Shown: piece by piece, positions 1-6,073 of the stretch
Position numbering within the stretch: position 1 is the stretch's first letter
Layout of the letters: every line of letters begins with the position of its first letter
NCBI GenBank assembly: GCA_012522645.1
Contig: JAAYKC010000047.1
Span: 1-9,207, forward strand
Length of the DNA: 9,207 nt
Source: Thermoplasmatales archaeon
Lineage (GTDB): Archaea > Thermoplasmatota > Thermoplasmata > Methanomassiliicoccales > Methanomethylophilaceae
Reading direction: 5' to 3'
Translations under genes and position numbers: made by a program
Notes under the pieces: generated by a model
Database searches by the model: none
What the model was told of the DNA's origin: nothing
Seen by the model: only the letters and a program-made list of their open reading frames with translations

Positions 1-17
1 AATAATTTCGTGTTCAT
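1..17 (-). CDS. Possible 5' end of a leftward gene cut by the window edge
   Basis: On the minus strand an ATG at 17-15 opens a frame (M-N-T-K-L) that runs off the left edge. It is preceded by a GAGGG ribosome-binding-site-like stretch at 24-28, six bases upstream. A second ATG at 57-55, in a different frame, is also open to the edge for 19 codons (MCRDLSKN...) but has a poorer upstream signal. Too little is visible to recognise a family, and frames this short can stay open by chance. A leftward gene would fit the leftward promoter-like element at 91-120, which resembles the cbiL promoter. Confidence 0.2.
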
Positions 18-90
18 TTTTTGCCCTCACTATATTTTTACTGAGATCCCGACACATTCCGTTCAGCCGGATGCCGCAGATCGGAGTTTA

Positions 91-119
91 TTGGACATAT
101 CATCCAACTGCATAATATA
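91..119. promoter_or_regulatory. Operator/promoter-like cassette, copy 1 (TTGGA-N7-TCCAA plus ATAATATA box)
   Basis: The inverted repeat TTGGA (91-95), seven bases, TCCAA (103-107) is followed after four bases by ATAATATA (112-119). The same arrangement, including the ten bases TATCATCCAA (98-107), occurs at 4839-4869 in the cbiL/cbiD divergent promoter. Read on the minus strand, the box is TATATTAT and would direct a transcript starting near 90, heading left out of the window. Read on the plus strand, the cassette lies upstream of the probable exporter promoter. The repeat and its second copy are seen directly; factor binding is inference. Confidence 0.5.
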
Positions 120-152
120 ACAATAGTGTATATAAGCATATACATCCAACTG
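95..152. repeat. Pair of imperfect direct repeats, 42 bp apart
   Basis: CATAT followed by CATCCAACTG occurs at 96-110 and, with one extra A between the parts, at 137-152. The CATCCAACTG cores start at 101 and 143, 42 bp apart, which is close to four turns of B-DNA. They bracket the two TATA-like boxes, so tandem sites for a regulator on one face of the helix are plausible. Only the first copy has a matching TTGGA arm; the second is a half-site. Confidence 0.5.
128..136 (+). promoter_or_regulatory. Candidate TATA box for the ABC exporter operon
   Basis: The stretch GTATATAAG is the best plus-strand match to an archaeal TATA box in the leader. A start site about 25 nt downstream would fall near 157, immediately after the second CATCCAACTG repeat. 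No clear BRE can be assigned. The call is by similarity to the archaeal consensus only. Confidence 0.4.
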
Positions 153-165
153 ACCCGCAGTAAAA

Positions 166-181
166 AGCACTTCGAAGCGCT
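166..181. repeat. 16-bp imperfect palindrome in the exporter leader
   Basis: AGCACTTCGAAGCGCT pairs with itself in seven of eight positions; the one mismatch is A169/C178. It lies just downstream of the expected start site of the exporter transcript. It could be an operator dyad. In RNA the segment GAAGC (174-178) could instead pair with GCTTC (198-202), giving two mutually exclusive hairpins. No function can be assigned from the sequence. Confidence 0.35.
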
Positions 182-383
182 CATGCCTGAAACCGGGGCT
201 TCATCAGTTGAAAATCGATTCCGAAAACGCAGACCAAGTCTGAACGGAGAAGATTATCAAGTACGTTCATGATGTCCCGGCAGATACCATGAGCGGAGCC
301 GGGGGGAATCATCTGTGCATCGATTTGATGACGGTGAGGAGCTTATGAGCCTGCAGTCTGTCAGCATCGGAAGGAAGGAGAAC

Positions 384-1244
384 ATGGAAAAGGTTATCGA
401 AGTCAGAGGGTTGGTCAAGAGATTCGGCGATAAAGCGGCCGTGAACGGTGTGGACCTCGACGTTTACAAAGGGGAGATGTTCGCTTTCCTCGGCCCCAAC
501 GGTGCGGGGAAGACCACCACCGTAAGAGTGCTGAGCACCCTGACTGGCTTTGATGAGGGCACCGTGATAGTGGACGGGCATGATATCAAGAAGCACCCCG
601 ATGAAGCGAAGACCCGCATAGGGGTGATACAGCAGCACATCAGCCTGGATAAGGACCTCACCGTATGGGAGAACATGATGCAGCATACCATGTACCATAA
701 GATCCCGAAATCCGAGAGGCAGAGCAGGATAGATGAGCTCGTCGAGTACGTCGGGCTCGGGGAATACACGGACTATATGGTCAGCGACCTCTCGGGCGGC
801 TGGAAGAAGCGCGTCTCCATTGTCTGCGCCCTGCTGCATAAGCCTAAGATACTGTTCCTGGACGAGCCGACGGCCGGCCTTGACATACAGGCGAGGAGGA
901 TGCTCTGGGACCTGATAAGGAGACTGAACATGGACGGCACCACCACCTTCCTCACCACCCACTACATAGAGGAGGCCGAGGCCCTGTGCCACAGGGTCGG
1001 GATAATCAACAAGGGCAGGATCATAGCCATGGGAACGCCGCAGGAGCTTACGGACCGCATAGTGAAAGTTGCCGTCGAATACTTCGACAGTTCCGGCGTG
1101 ACGAAATACAATTATTTCAAGGACAGGGAATCGGCGAATGCGTACGCGACCACGCTGACGGCCCAGGACAGGGTCGTGATAAGGAAGACGAGCCTGGAGG
1201 ACTGCTTCGTCGAGCTGACCGGCACCACCGTGGGAGGCATGTGA
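384..1244 (+). CDS. ABC-2 type exporter, ATP-binding subunit
   Basis: This cytoplasmic ATPase would power the membrane permease encoded immediately downstream. With 286 residues it carries a complete nucleotide-binding domain: Walker A GPNGAGKTT (37-45), Q-loop QQ (83-84), signature LSGGW (136-140), Walker B ILFLDEPTAGLD (156-167) and H-loop His193. A C-terminal extension of about 65 residues is typical of DrrA/NodI/CcmA-like exporters. The signature has Trp where Gln is usual. The start is ambiguous. ATG 384 is chosen because MEKVIEVRGLVKRFG is where the family domain normally begins, and GGAAGGAG lies just upstream, though only three bases away. ATG 345 has a better placed GGTGAGGAG (333-341) and would add 13 residues with GC-rich codons; GTG 315 is possible but weaker. 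The substrate is unknown; drugs, lipids or polysaccharides are all possible. Confidence 0.9.
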   Translation: MEKVIEVRGLVKRFGDKAAVNGVDLDVYKGEMFAFLGPNGAGKTTTVRVLSTLTGFDEGTVIVDGHDIKKHPDEAKTRIGVIQQHISLDKDLTVWENMMQHTMYHKIPKSERQSRIDELVEYVGLGEYTDYMVSDLSGGWKKRVSIVCALLHKPKILFLDEPTAGLDIQARRMLWDLIRRLNMDGTTTFLTTHYIEEAEALCHRVGIINKGRIIAMGTPQELTDRIVKVAVEYFDSSGVTKYNYFKDRESANAYATTLTAQDRVVIRKTSLEDCFVELTGTTVGGM

Positions 1245-1245
1245 G

Positions 1246-1986
1246 ATGCTGGAATTCTTCAAGGAAGTGTACTACGTCTCCTGGGCGGACCTGCGCTTCA
1301 TGAGACATAACATCCTCAACATAATGATCTCCAGCCTCATGAGCCCCCTGCTGTACCTGGTGGCCTTCGTCCTGGCGGTCAGCAGCGAGGATCCTGAGAT
1401 GTACATAGCATTCGTCATCCCCGGCATAGTGGCGCTCTCCTCGATGACATCGTCCTTCTCGTCCACATCCACACGGATGAACGTTCAGAGGCTCTATTAC
1501 AGGAGCTTCGACGAGATGATGATGTGCCCTCTCAGACCGTCCGCGATAGTCGTGGGCAAGTCGATACTGGGTATAATCAGGAGCCTCATAAGCTGCAGCC
1601 TCATATTCATAATAGGACTGATTCTGACGCCGAATCTGTTCGTCAGTCCGCTTTTCGTGGTCTCCCTGCTGATATCATGCTTCTCCTTCTCCCTGCTGGG
1701 GGAGGCGGCGGCCCTCTTGGCAAAATCCCATCAGTCCATGGCCACATTCAACAGCCTGGTCATCCTGCCCATGTCATTCCTGTGCGGGACCTTCTTCGCG
1801 GTCAGCGCACTGCCGAAGGTGTTCCAGGGGATGCTCTACCTCCTGCCCCTGACGCACTCCAGCTCGTGCATAAGGGCGGCCGCACTTGGAACGGAGTTCC
1901 CATGGTGGTCCTTCGGCGTGATGATCTTCTTCTGCGTGGCGGTGTTCCTTCTGGACTACTACCTGGTGGTGAAGAGGAAGGTCTGA
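1246..1986 (+). CDS. ABC-2 type exporter, permease subunit
   Basis: This 246-residue integral membrane protein is the partner of the ATPase just upstream, and together they should form a homodimeric-type exporter. Six hydrophobic segments are visible, at about residues 24-45, 53-75, 103-126, 133-158, 169-190 and 220-241. No cleavable signal peptide is seen. The loop RSFDEMMMCPLRPSAIVVGK (86-105) and the stretch around SMATFNSLVILP...CGTFF, ending in YLLPLTH, are characteristic of the ABC-2 / NodJ / DrrB permease family. The gene starts one base after the ATPase stop, with GGGAGG (1232-1237) eight bases before the ATG. The basic C-terminus VVKRKV fits a cytoplasmic tail. It converges with cbiC, so it is probably a separate transcription unit from the cobalamin genes. 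Substrate not predictable. Confidence 0.9.
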   Translation: MLEFFKEVYYVSWADLRFMRHNILNIMISSLMSPLLYLVAFVLAVSSEDPEMYIAFVIPGIVALSSMTSSFSSTSTRMNVQRLYYRSFDEMMMCPLRPSAIVVGKSILGIIRSLISCSLIFIIGLILTPNLFVSPLFVVSLLISCFSFSLLGEAAALLAKSHQSMATFNSLVILPMSFLCGTFFAVSALPKVFQGMLYLLPLTHSSSCIRAAALGTEFPWWSFGVMIFFCVAVFLLDYYLVVKRKV

Positions 1987-2002
1987 GACAACTCTGATAT
2001 TA
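1987..2002. other. 16-bp convergent junction between exporter permease and cbiC
   Basis: The permease stop and the cbiC stop are separated by 16 bp. The 11-base palindrome TGATA-T-TATCA (1995-2005) spans the junction and includes the cbiC stop codon. There is no T-run on either strand and no strong hairpin, so neither operon shows a recognisable terminator here. Transcripts from the two sides may overlap. Confidence 0.4.
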
Positions 2003-2635
2003 TCAAAGCCTGCTTTCAGCACCGTGGTACAGGAGCGCATTGCAGATGGCGGCGGCTATGTTGCTTCCGCCCTTCCTGCCAGCGGCGACGATGTACGGTA
2101 CGTCCGCCTCCGTGATCAGCTCCTTGGATTCGACCACGTTGACGAAACCTACGGGAACGCCTATCACCAGCTCCGGCCTGACCTTCCCCTCATCAATGAG
2201 CTCCTTCAGCCTCATCAGGGCCGTGGGAGCATTGCCTATCGCGAAGATGACCGGCACATCCAGATTGGATGCCTTGTCCATGGAGACGGCGGATCTCGTC
2301 CGGCCGGACATCCCGGCCCGCTCCGCTACGTCCCGGTCACCGATGAAGCAGTGGACCTCCCCTCCGTACTTCCCCAGCATCCTCTTGTTTATCCCGGAGG
2401 CGGCCATGGTTGTGTCTGTGACTATGTGGGCGCCGTTGCGCAGGGCCTTCACGCCTGTCTCCGCCGCACCCTCCGAGAATCTGAGATTGTCCGCATAATC
2501 GAAATCGGCGGAGGTGTGTATGCACCTCTTGACGACAGAGAACTCAGGCTCGGGCCATCTCCTTCCGCCAAGACCCTCCTCGATGATCTCCATGCTCCTC
2601 TTCTCGATATCCATGGGCCTTATCATCTCGACCAT
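2003..2635 (-). CDS. cbiC: Cobalt-precorrin-8 methylmutase CbiC
   Basis: The enzyme moves the methyl group from C11 to C12 of cobalt-precorrin-8, giving cobyrinic acid, the last ring-modifying step before amidation. It has 210 residues, normal for the family. The likely catalytic histidine is His40 in IHTSADFDYA (39-48), by analogy with CobH/CbiC. Other family blocks are DTTMAASGINKR (74-85), GRTRSAVSMD (111-120), GNAPTAL (134-140), GVPVGFVNVVESKE (159-172) and GRKGGSNIAAAICNALL (186-202). It is the last gene of the cbiL-F-H-C operon. Its ATG lies one base after the cbiH stop, preceded by GAGGTGG (2642-2648) at six bases, so its start is well supported. Confidence 0.96.
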   Translation of the reverse strand: MVEMIRPMDIEKRSMEIIEEGLGGRRWPEPEFSVVKRCIHTSADFDYADNLRFSEGAAETGVKALRNGAHIVTDTTMAASGINKRMLGKYGGEVHCFIGDRDVAERAGMSGRTRSAVSMDKASNLDVPVIFAIGNAPTALMRLKELIDEGKVRPELVIGVPVGFVNVVESKELITEADVPYIVAAGRKGGSNIAAAICNALLYHGAESRL

Positions 2636-2636
2636 G

Positions 2637-3371
2637 TCATCCCACCTCGTACCCTCTCGGCGTGATCATCTTCCCGTCCGAGACATATGAGTTCGAATTG
2701 CCGACGATGACAGTGCACAGCATATCCACATCCTCCTTCGCAAGATCGCCCAGGGTTGTGGTCCAATGGGTCTGACCGCTCCTGCCGGCCTCCCTCACTA
2801 TGCCGACCGCGGTATCGGGGGAGCGGTGCCTCATGATGATGTCGGCCGCATCCCCGAGATAGTCTCTCTGGTTGCTCTTCGGGTTGTACAGGCATATCAC
2901 CATGTCGCTCTCCGCGGCCCTGTCCACCCTCTTCATTATGAGATCCAGCGGCGTGAGGTAATCGGAAAGGCTGATCAGGGACAGGTCGTGCATGAGCGGC
3001 GCTCCCAGGACTGCTGCTGCGGTGGAGGCGGCGGTCACGCCCGGAACGACGTCTATGTCCACGTCCGCATCCATGCTCTCCGCCAGCTGGTATATCAGCC
3101 CCGCCATCCCGTATATGCCGGAATCCCCGCTGCACACCATGGCCACGCTCTTACCGGTCAGTGCATCCTGTATGGCGAGCCTGCACCTCTCCACCTCGCT
3201 CCTCATCCCCGTGGATTTGAATGCTTTCCCGGGATAGAAGTCCTTTATCAGATTCACGTATGTTGTGTATCCGGTCACGATATCCGCATCGGATATCGCC
3301 CTGTCGGCTCTGATCGTCATATCCTCCCTCCCGCCGGGACCGAACCCGACCGCTGTCACTTTCCCTTTCAT
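2637..3371 (-). CDS. cbiH: Cobalt-factor III C17-methyltransferase CbiH (CobJ family)
   Basis: This SAM-dependent enzyme methylates C17 of cobalt-factor III and contracts the macrocycle, forming the delta-lactone of cobalt-precorrin-4. At 244 residues it is the plain single-domain form, without the C-terminal Fe-S extension of the long CbiH60 type. Visible blocks of the tetrapyrrole methylase fold are GFGPGGREDMT (9-19), SGDSGIYGM (81-89), VPGVTAASTAAA (109-120), GAPLMHDLSLISLSD (123-137, diagnostic for CobJ/CbiH), ICLYNPKSNQR (159-169) and the C-terminal ITPRGY (236-241). Its ATG overlaps the cbiF stop as ATGA (3371-3368), and one base separates its stop from cbiC. No strong ribosome binding site is seen, so translational coupling to cbiF is likely. 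Confidence 0.95.
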   Translation of the reverse strand: MKGKVTAVGFGPGGREDMTIRADRAISDADIVTGYTTYVNLIKDFYPGKAFKSTGMRSEVERCRLAIQDALTGKSVAMVCSGDSGIYGMAGLIYQLAESMDADVDIDVVPGVTAASTAAAVLGAPLMHDLSLISLSDYLTPLDLIMKRVDRAAESDMVICLYNPKSNQRDYLGDAADIIMRHRSPDTAVGIVREAGRSGQTHWTTTLGDLAKEDVDMLCTVIVGNSNSYVSDGKMITPRGYEVG

Positions 3372-4123
3372 TCCATCCCTTTCCTGTATCCTGTCGTGAA
3401 ATTCTTATCGTAGAGCTTGGAGAGGCTGTAATCGTCCCCCAGGAAATCGCCGACCACGGTGAGCGCCGTCCTGTCTATCCCCGCATCCCTGACCTTCTCT
3501 GCTATGTCCTTCAGGGTGCCGCGCAGGATCTTCTGCTCGGGCCAGGAGGCTTTGTATACAACGGCGGCCGGAGTGTCCGGTCTGTAACCGCCCTCCGTCA
3601 GTTCCTTCACCATCTCATCCATGAAACCTATGCTGAGGAAGATTATCATGGTCGCATTATGGCTCGCGAGATCCCTCAGCTTCTCCTTGGGAGGCATGGG
3701 GGTCCTGCCCTCCATCCTCGTCAGTATGACCGTCTGGCTCACATCAGGGAGCGTGTACTCCGCATTCAGTGCGGCCGCTGTCGCCAGGAATGAGCTCACG
3801 CCGGGTATGACCTCATACTCTATCCCGAGATCCTTCAGGCGGTCTATCTGCTCCCTTATGGCGCCGTAGATGGACGGGTCGCCCGTATGCACACGCGCCA
3901 CCTTCAGACCTTTGCTTTCTGCGGCGGACATCATGTCTATGACCTCATCAAGATTCATGTATGCGCTGTTGTGCACCTCCGCAGTCCCTTTGGCCCCGTC
4001 AAGAACGGCGGGGTTCACCAGGGACCCGGCATAGATTATCACGTCCGCCGAATCGATCAGCCTTCTTCCCTTCAGCGTTATGAGCTCCGGATCCCCGGGA
4101 CCCGCGCCTATGAATGATATCAT
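3368..4123 (-). CDS. cbiF: Cobalt-precorrin-4 C11-methyltransferase CbiF
   Basis: CbiF methylates C11 of cobalt-precorrin-4 with SAM, giving cobalt-precorrin-5A, the substrate of CbiG. From the chosen start it has 251 residues. Family blocks: GAGPGDPELIT (6-16), VHTGDPSIYGA (78-88), VIPGVSSF (105-112), LTRMEGRTPMP (134-144, typical of CbiF/CobM) and YKASWPEQKILRGTL (190-204). An in-frame ATG nine bases further upstream (4132-4130) would add M-D-R, but it abuts GAGGAG (4133-4138) with no spacer. The ATG at 4123-4121 has that site nine bases upstream, overlaps the cbiL stop as ATGA, and begins MISFIGAGPGDP as is usual for the family, so it is preferred. Confidence 0.95.
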   Translation of the reverse strand: MISFIGAGPGDPELITLKGRRLIDSADVIIYAGSLVNPAVLDGAKGTAEVHNSAYMNLDEVIDMMSAAESKGLKVARVHTGDPSIYGAIREQIDRLKDLGIEYEVIPGVSSFLATAAALNAEYTLPDVSQTVILTRMEGRTPMPPKEKLRDLASHNATMIIFLSIGFMDEMVKELTEGGYRPDTPAAVVYKASWPEQKILRGTLKDIAEKVRDAGIDRTALTVVGDFLGDDYSLSKLYDKNFTTGYRKGME

Positions 4124-4839
4124 GCGGTCCATCTCCTCTTCTTGTTGATTATCACCGTGGTGAAGTAACCGTACTCCCTGCCCGGGTCCATTCCGCCCAC
4201 GTACTCATCGTCCATGCCTATGTTGCTGATGACCACTCCGCGGTCGAAGGGTATCTCCCTCTCCCTCATCATGTACAGGATCTCCGGTATCGAATCATAG
4301 GCCTTCATCACCACGATATTATCGAAATCGTCGAAGGCCTTCCTCAGAGCCCCATCATTCTTCGCGGAATCGATTATCGCCAGGCCCTCCTCTCCTGAGA
4401 TCAGGGGGACCTTGGCCTTGGCCGCCCCGGCGCAGAATGATGTGACCCCCGGTATCTGGCACGTCTCATATCCGCGTTCCGATACGCTGAGGTCTATGCG
4501 CATGTATGTGCTGAAGACGCCCGCATCCCCCAGGGTTATCATGCATACGTCCTGTCCGTCCGCCAGCACGCTGCACAGCTTGTCTATGGCATGCCTTCTC
4601 CCGGCCTCCCTCACAACATAATCGGGATCCATTGGGAAGACAAGCTCCAGGATCTCCTTCCCGCTTATGTCAGCAGCTGATCTGACTATCTCGAGAGCGA
4701 AACTCGTCTCCCCTTCCTTCTTGACAGGATAGGCGATGACACTCGAGGATTCGATCGCTCTCTTGGCTTTTAAGGTCATGAGCTCCGGGTCGCCCGGCCC
4801 GACGCTGACTCCGATAAGCTTTCCTTTGGCATCATTCAT
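4120..4839 (-). CDS. cbiL: Cobalt-factor II C20-methyltransferase CbiL
   Basis: CbiL adds the C20 methyl group to cobalt-factor II, committing it to corrin rather than siroheme or F430 synthesis. It has 239 residues from the chosen start. Motifs: GVSVGPGDPELMTLKA (10-25), ITLGDAGVFSTYM (101-113), IPGVTSFCAGAA (129-140) and YFTTVII (225-231). In-frame ATGs also exist at 4851 and 4878. The 4839 ATG is preferred because MNDAKGKLIGV matches the usual family start and because it lies about 26 bases downstream of the centre of the TATA-like box (4862-4869), as in a leaderless mRNA. The other two would lie too close to, or upstream of, that box. No ribosome binding site precedes it. It is the first gene of the minus-strand operon. 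Confidence 0.95.
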   Translation of the reverse strand: MNDAKGKLIGVSVGPGDPELMTLKAKRAIESSSVIAYPVKKEGETSFALEIVRSAADISGKEILELVFPMDPDYVVREAGRRHAIDKLCSVLADGQDVCMITLGDAGVFSTYMRIDLSVSERGYETCQIPGVTSFCAGAAKAKVPLISGEEGLAIIDSAKNDGALRKAFDDFDNIVVMKAYDSIPEILYMMREREIPFDRGVVISNIGMDDEYVGGMDPGREYGYFTTVIINKKRRWTA

Positions 4840-4869
4840 TGGAGGTATCATCCAATACTGAATAATATA
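4839..4869 (-). promoter_or_regulatory. cbiL promoter with overlapping operator-like inverted repeat, cassette copy 2
   Basis: On the minus strand the TATA-like TATATTAT (4869-4862) is followed by the inverted repeat TTGGA-N7-TCCAA (plus-strand 4839-4855; ATTGGA/TCCAAT, 4838-4856, if six-base arms are counted). The repeat fills the space between the box and the cbiL start codon, where a bound archaeal repressor would block the start site. The element is nearly identical to the one at 91-119. Its position and duplication are seen; regulation is inferred, and cobalamin or cobalt as the signal would be only a guess. Confidence 0.55.
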
Positions 4870-4924
4870 TCTTGGCATATGTAGGAAATAATACTTGATG
4901 TGCGACGTCTATCGGAGGACGGAA
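4840..4924. promoter_or_regulatory. Compact divergent promoter region between cbiL and cbiD
   Basis: Only 85 bp separate the two operons. The AT-rich box at 4861-4870 is nearly self-complementary and could serve as TATA element in both directions. For cbiD it would place the start site near 4892 with a leader of about 33 nt; a second possible box, AAATAATA (4886-4893), would give a much shorter leader. The region is too short for a cobalamin riboswitch, and no B12-box-like sequence is visible. Confidence 0.55.
4914..4918 (+). promoter_or_regulatory. Ribosome binding site deciding the cbiD start
   Basis: GGAGG lies six bases before the ATG at 4925. This selects that codon over the in-frame TTG (4895) and ATG (4898) upstream, which have no comparable site. 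Confidence 0.7.
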
Positions 4925-6073
4925 ATGAGTGCGGAAGATTGCGGCGGGGGTGATGTGTATTCGGGAGGCAGACGCCTCAGATGCGGTCATACCACCGGTA
5001 CGTGCGCGGCTGCGGCAACGAAGGCCGCGATCACCGCGCTCCTGTCAGGCACGTTCCCCTCCGAAACAGGGATAGTCACGCCCGGGGGGAAGGAACTGAC
5101 CCTGAGGATAGAATCCCCCCGCATGGATCATGATGCGGCGCAGTGCGCCGTGAGGAAGGACGGAGGGGACGACATCGATGCCACCGACGGACTCCTGGTC
5201 TTCTCAGAGGTGCGCAGAAGGGATGACGGTGCTTTCCGCATAGACGGAGGGGAAGGCGTCGGAAGGGTTACCCGGAAGGGTTTGGACCAGCCTGTCGGAG
5301 CGGCCGCCATAAACAGCGTGCCCCGCATGATGATAGATGCCGCCGCAAGAGAGGTGTGCGAAAGATTCGGGCACACCGGCGGGGCGGATGTGGTGATCAG
5401 CATCCCGGGGGGGAGGGAAGCGGCTGAGAGGACATTCAACCCGCGTCTCGGGATAGTGAACGGCATCTCCGTCCTTGGGACGAGCGGGATAGTGGAGCCC
5501 ATGAGCAACAGGGCCATCACGGAGACGATAAGGGCTGAGCTGAGCATCAGGCGCGCAGAGGGGGAGAGGAATGCCCTGCTGGTCCCGGGCAACTACGGGA
5601 TGAGCTACCTGAGCGATCTGGGTCTTGACAGGGAGTCGGCGGTCATGTGCAGCAACTTCATCGGAGAGGCCTTGGACATCGCCTGCGAACTGGGATTCGG
5701 GAGCATATTGATAGTCGGCAATCTCGGGAAGCTGGTCAAGGTGGCCGGAGGGATGATGAACACCCATTCCAGGAACGGGGACTGCCGCATGGAGATAATG
5801 ACGGCTGCCGCGATAAGGTCCGGCTGCGATATGCAGACGGCCGAGAGGATATTGGACTGCGTCACCACGGACGATGCGCTCTCCGTGCTGGAATCCGCAG
5901 GGATCACGGACAGGACTGTGAAGGTCCTGACAGACAGGATGGATTTCTACCTCCGCAACAGGGTCTCGGCCGGAACTGGGATCGGGGCCGCGGTGTTCTC
6001 CTCCGTATACGGCAGGATCGGGCTCACCGAGAACGCAGAACGAATAATAACAGATATGTCAGGACGGATTTGA
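4925..6073 (+). CDS. cbiD: Cobalt-precorrin-5B C1-methyltransferase CbiD
   Basis: CbiD methylates C1 of cobalt-precorrin-5B with SAM, giving cobalt-precorrin-6A. It acts after CbiG, whose gene follows directly. The chosen start gives 382 residues. Family hallmarks in order, counted from that start: GHTTGTCAAAATKAA near residues 21-35, KDGGDDIDATDG near 75-86, GEGVGRVTRKGL near 101-112, a run ending AINSVPRMMI, TFNPRLGIVNGISVLGTSG and IVEPMSN in the middle, then CSNFIGEALD, GNLGKLVKVAGGMMNTHS and R-x-E in the C-terminal third. A Gly-rich N-terminal stretch of about 15 residues precedes the conserved core. It is the first gene of the plus-strand operon. Its TGA is immediately followed by the TTG start of cbiG. 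Confidence 0.96.
   Translation: MSAEDCGGGDVYSGGRRLRCGHTTGTCAAAATKAAITALLSGTFPSETGIVTPGGKELTLRIESPRMDHDAAQCAVRKDGGDDIDATDGLLVFSEVRRRDDGAFRIDGGEGVGRVTRKGLDQPVGAAAINSVPRMMIDAAAREVCERFGHTGGADVVISIPGGREAAERTFNPRLGIVNGISVLGTSGIVEPMSNRAITETIRAELSIRRAEGERNALLVPGNYGMSYLSDLGLDRESAVMCSNFIGEALDIACELGFGSILIVGNLGKLVKVAGGMMNTHSRNGDCRMEIMTAAAIRSGCDMQTAERILDCVTTDDALSVLESAGITDRTVKVLTDRMDFYLRNRVSAGTGIGAAVFSSVYGRIGLTENAERIITDMSGRI

Larger units (their letters stand above)
1..344. other. Intergenic regulatory region and long leader upstream of the ABC exporter
   Basis: These 344 bases hold no convincing long gene. Positions 1-160 are AT-rich and contain TATA-like boxes (112-119 and 128-136), an inverted repeat TTGGA-N7-TCCAA (91-107) and two direct copies of CATCCAACTG (101-110, 143-152). 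Positions 160-340 are richer in GC and contain a 16-bp imperfect palindrome (166-181), a small 5-bp hairpin CAGAC-CAA-GTCTG (230-242), and three tiny ORFs joined by ATGA overlaps (183-348). If transcription starts about 25 nt downstream of the 128-136 box, the exporter mRNA has a leader of nearly 190 nt, much longer than that of the cbi operons. Confidence 0.6.

Noticed and set aside
309..1262. Long minus-strand open frame of 317 codons opposite the ABC ATPase
   Set aside because: It covers the ATPase gene in antisense, has no family motifs and is rich in His, Gly and Arg as expected from reading a GC-rich gene backwards. The sense strand has all ABC motifs.
1987..2005. Bidirectional terminator between the exporter and cbiC
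   Set aside because: There is only an 11-base palindrome and no T-run on either strand, so no terminator can be supported.
2265..2280. TTGGA-N7-TCCA inside cbiC, resembling the intergenic operator
   Set aside because: One arm is incomplete, there is no adjacent AT box, and it lies within conserved coding sequence, so chance is the simpler explanation.
4840..4878. Longer CbiL starting at ATG 4878 or 4851
   Set aside because: Both starts would lie upstream of, or too close to, the TATA-like box. They add residues that do not look like the family N-terminus and have no ribosome binding site.
4840..4924. Cobalamin riboswitch upstream of cbiL or cbiD
   Set aside because: The region is only 85 bp, far below the size of such a riboswitch, has no GCCACT-like B12 box, and cbiL appears leaderless. 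The 1-344 leader also shows no B12 box.
4895..4924. Longer CbiD starting at TTG 4895 or ATG 4898
   Set aside because: The GGAGG at 4914-4918 is correctly spaced for ATG 4925 and would lie inside the coding region if the upstream starts were used.
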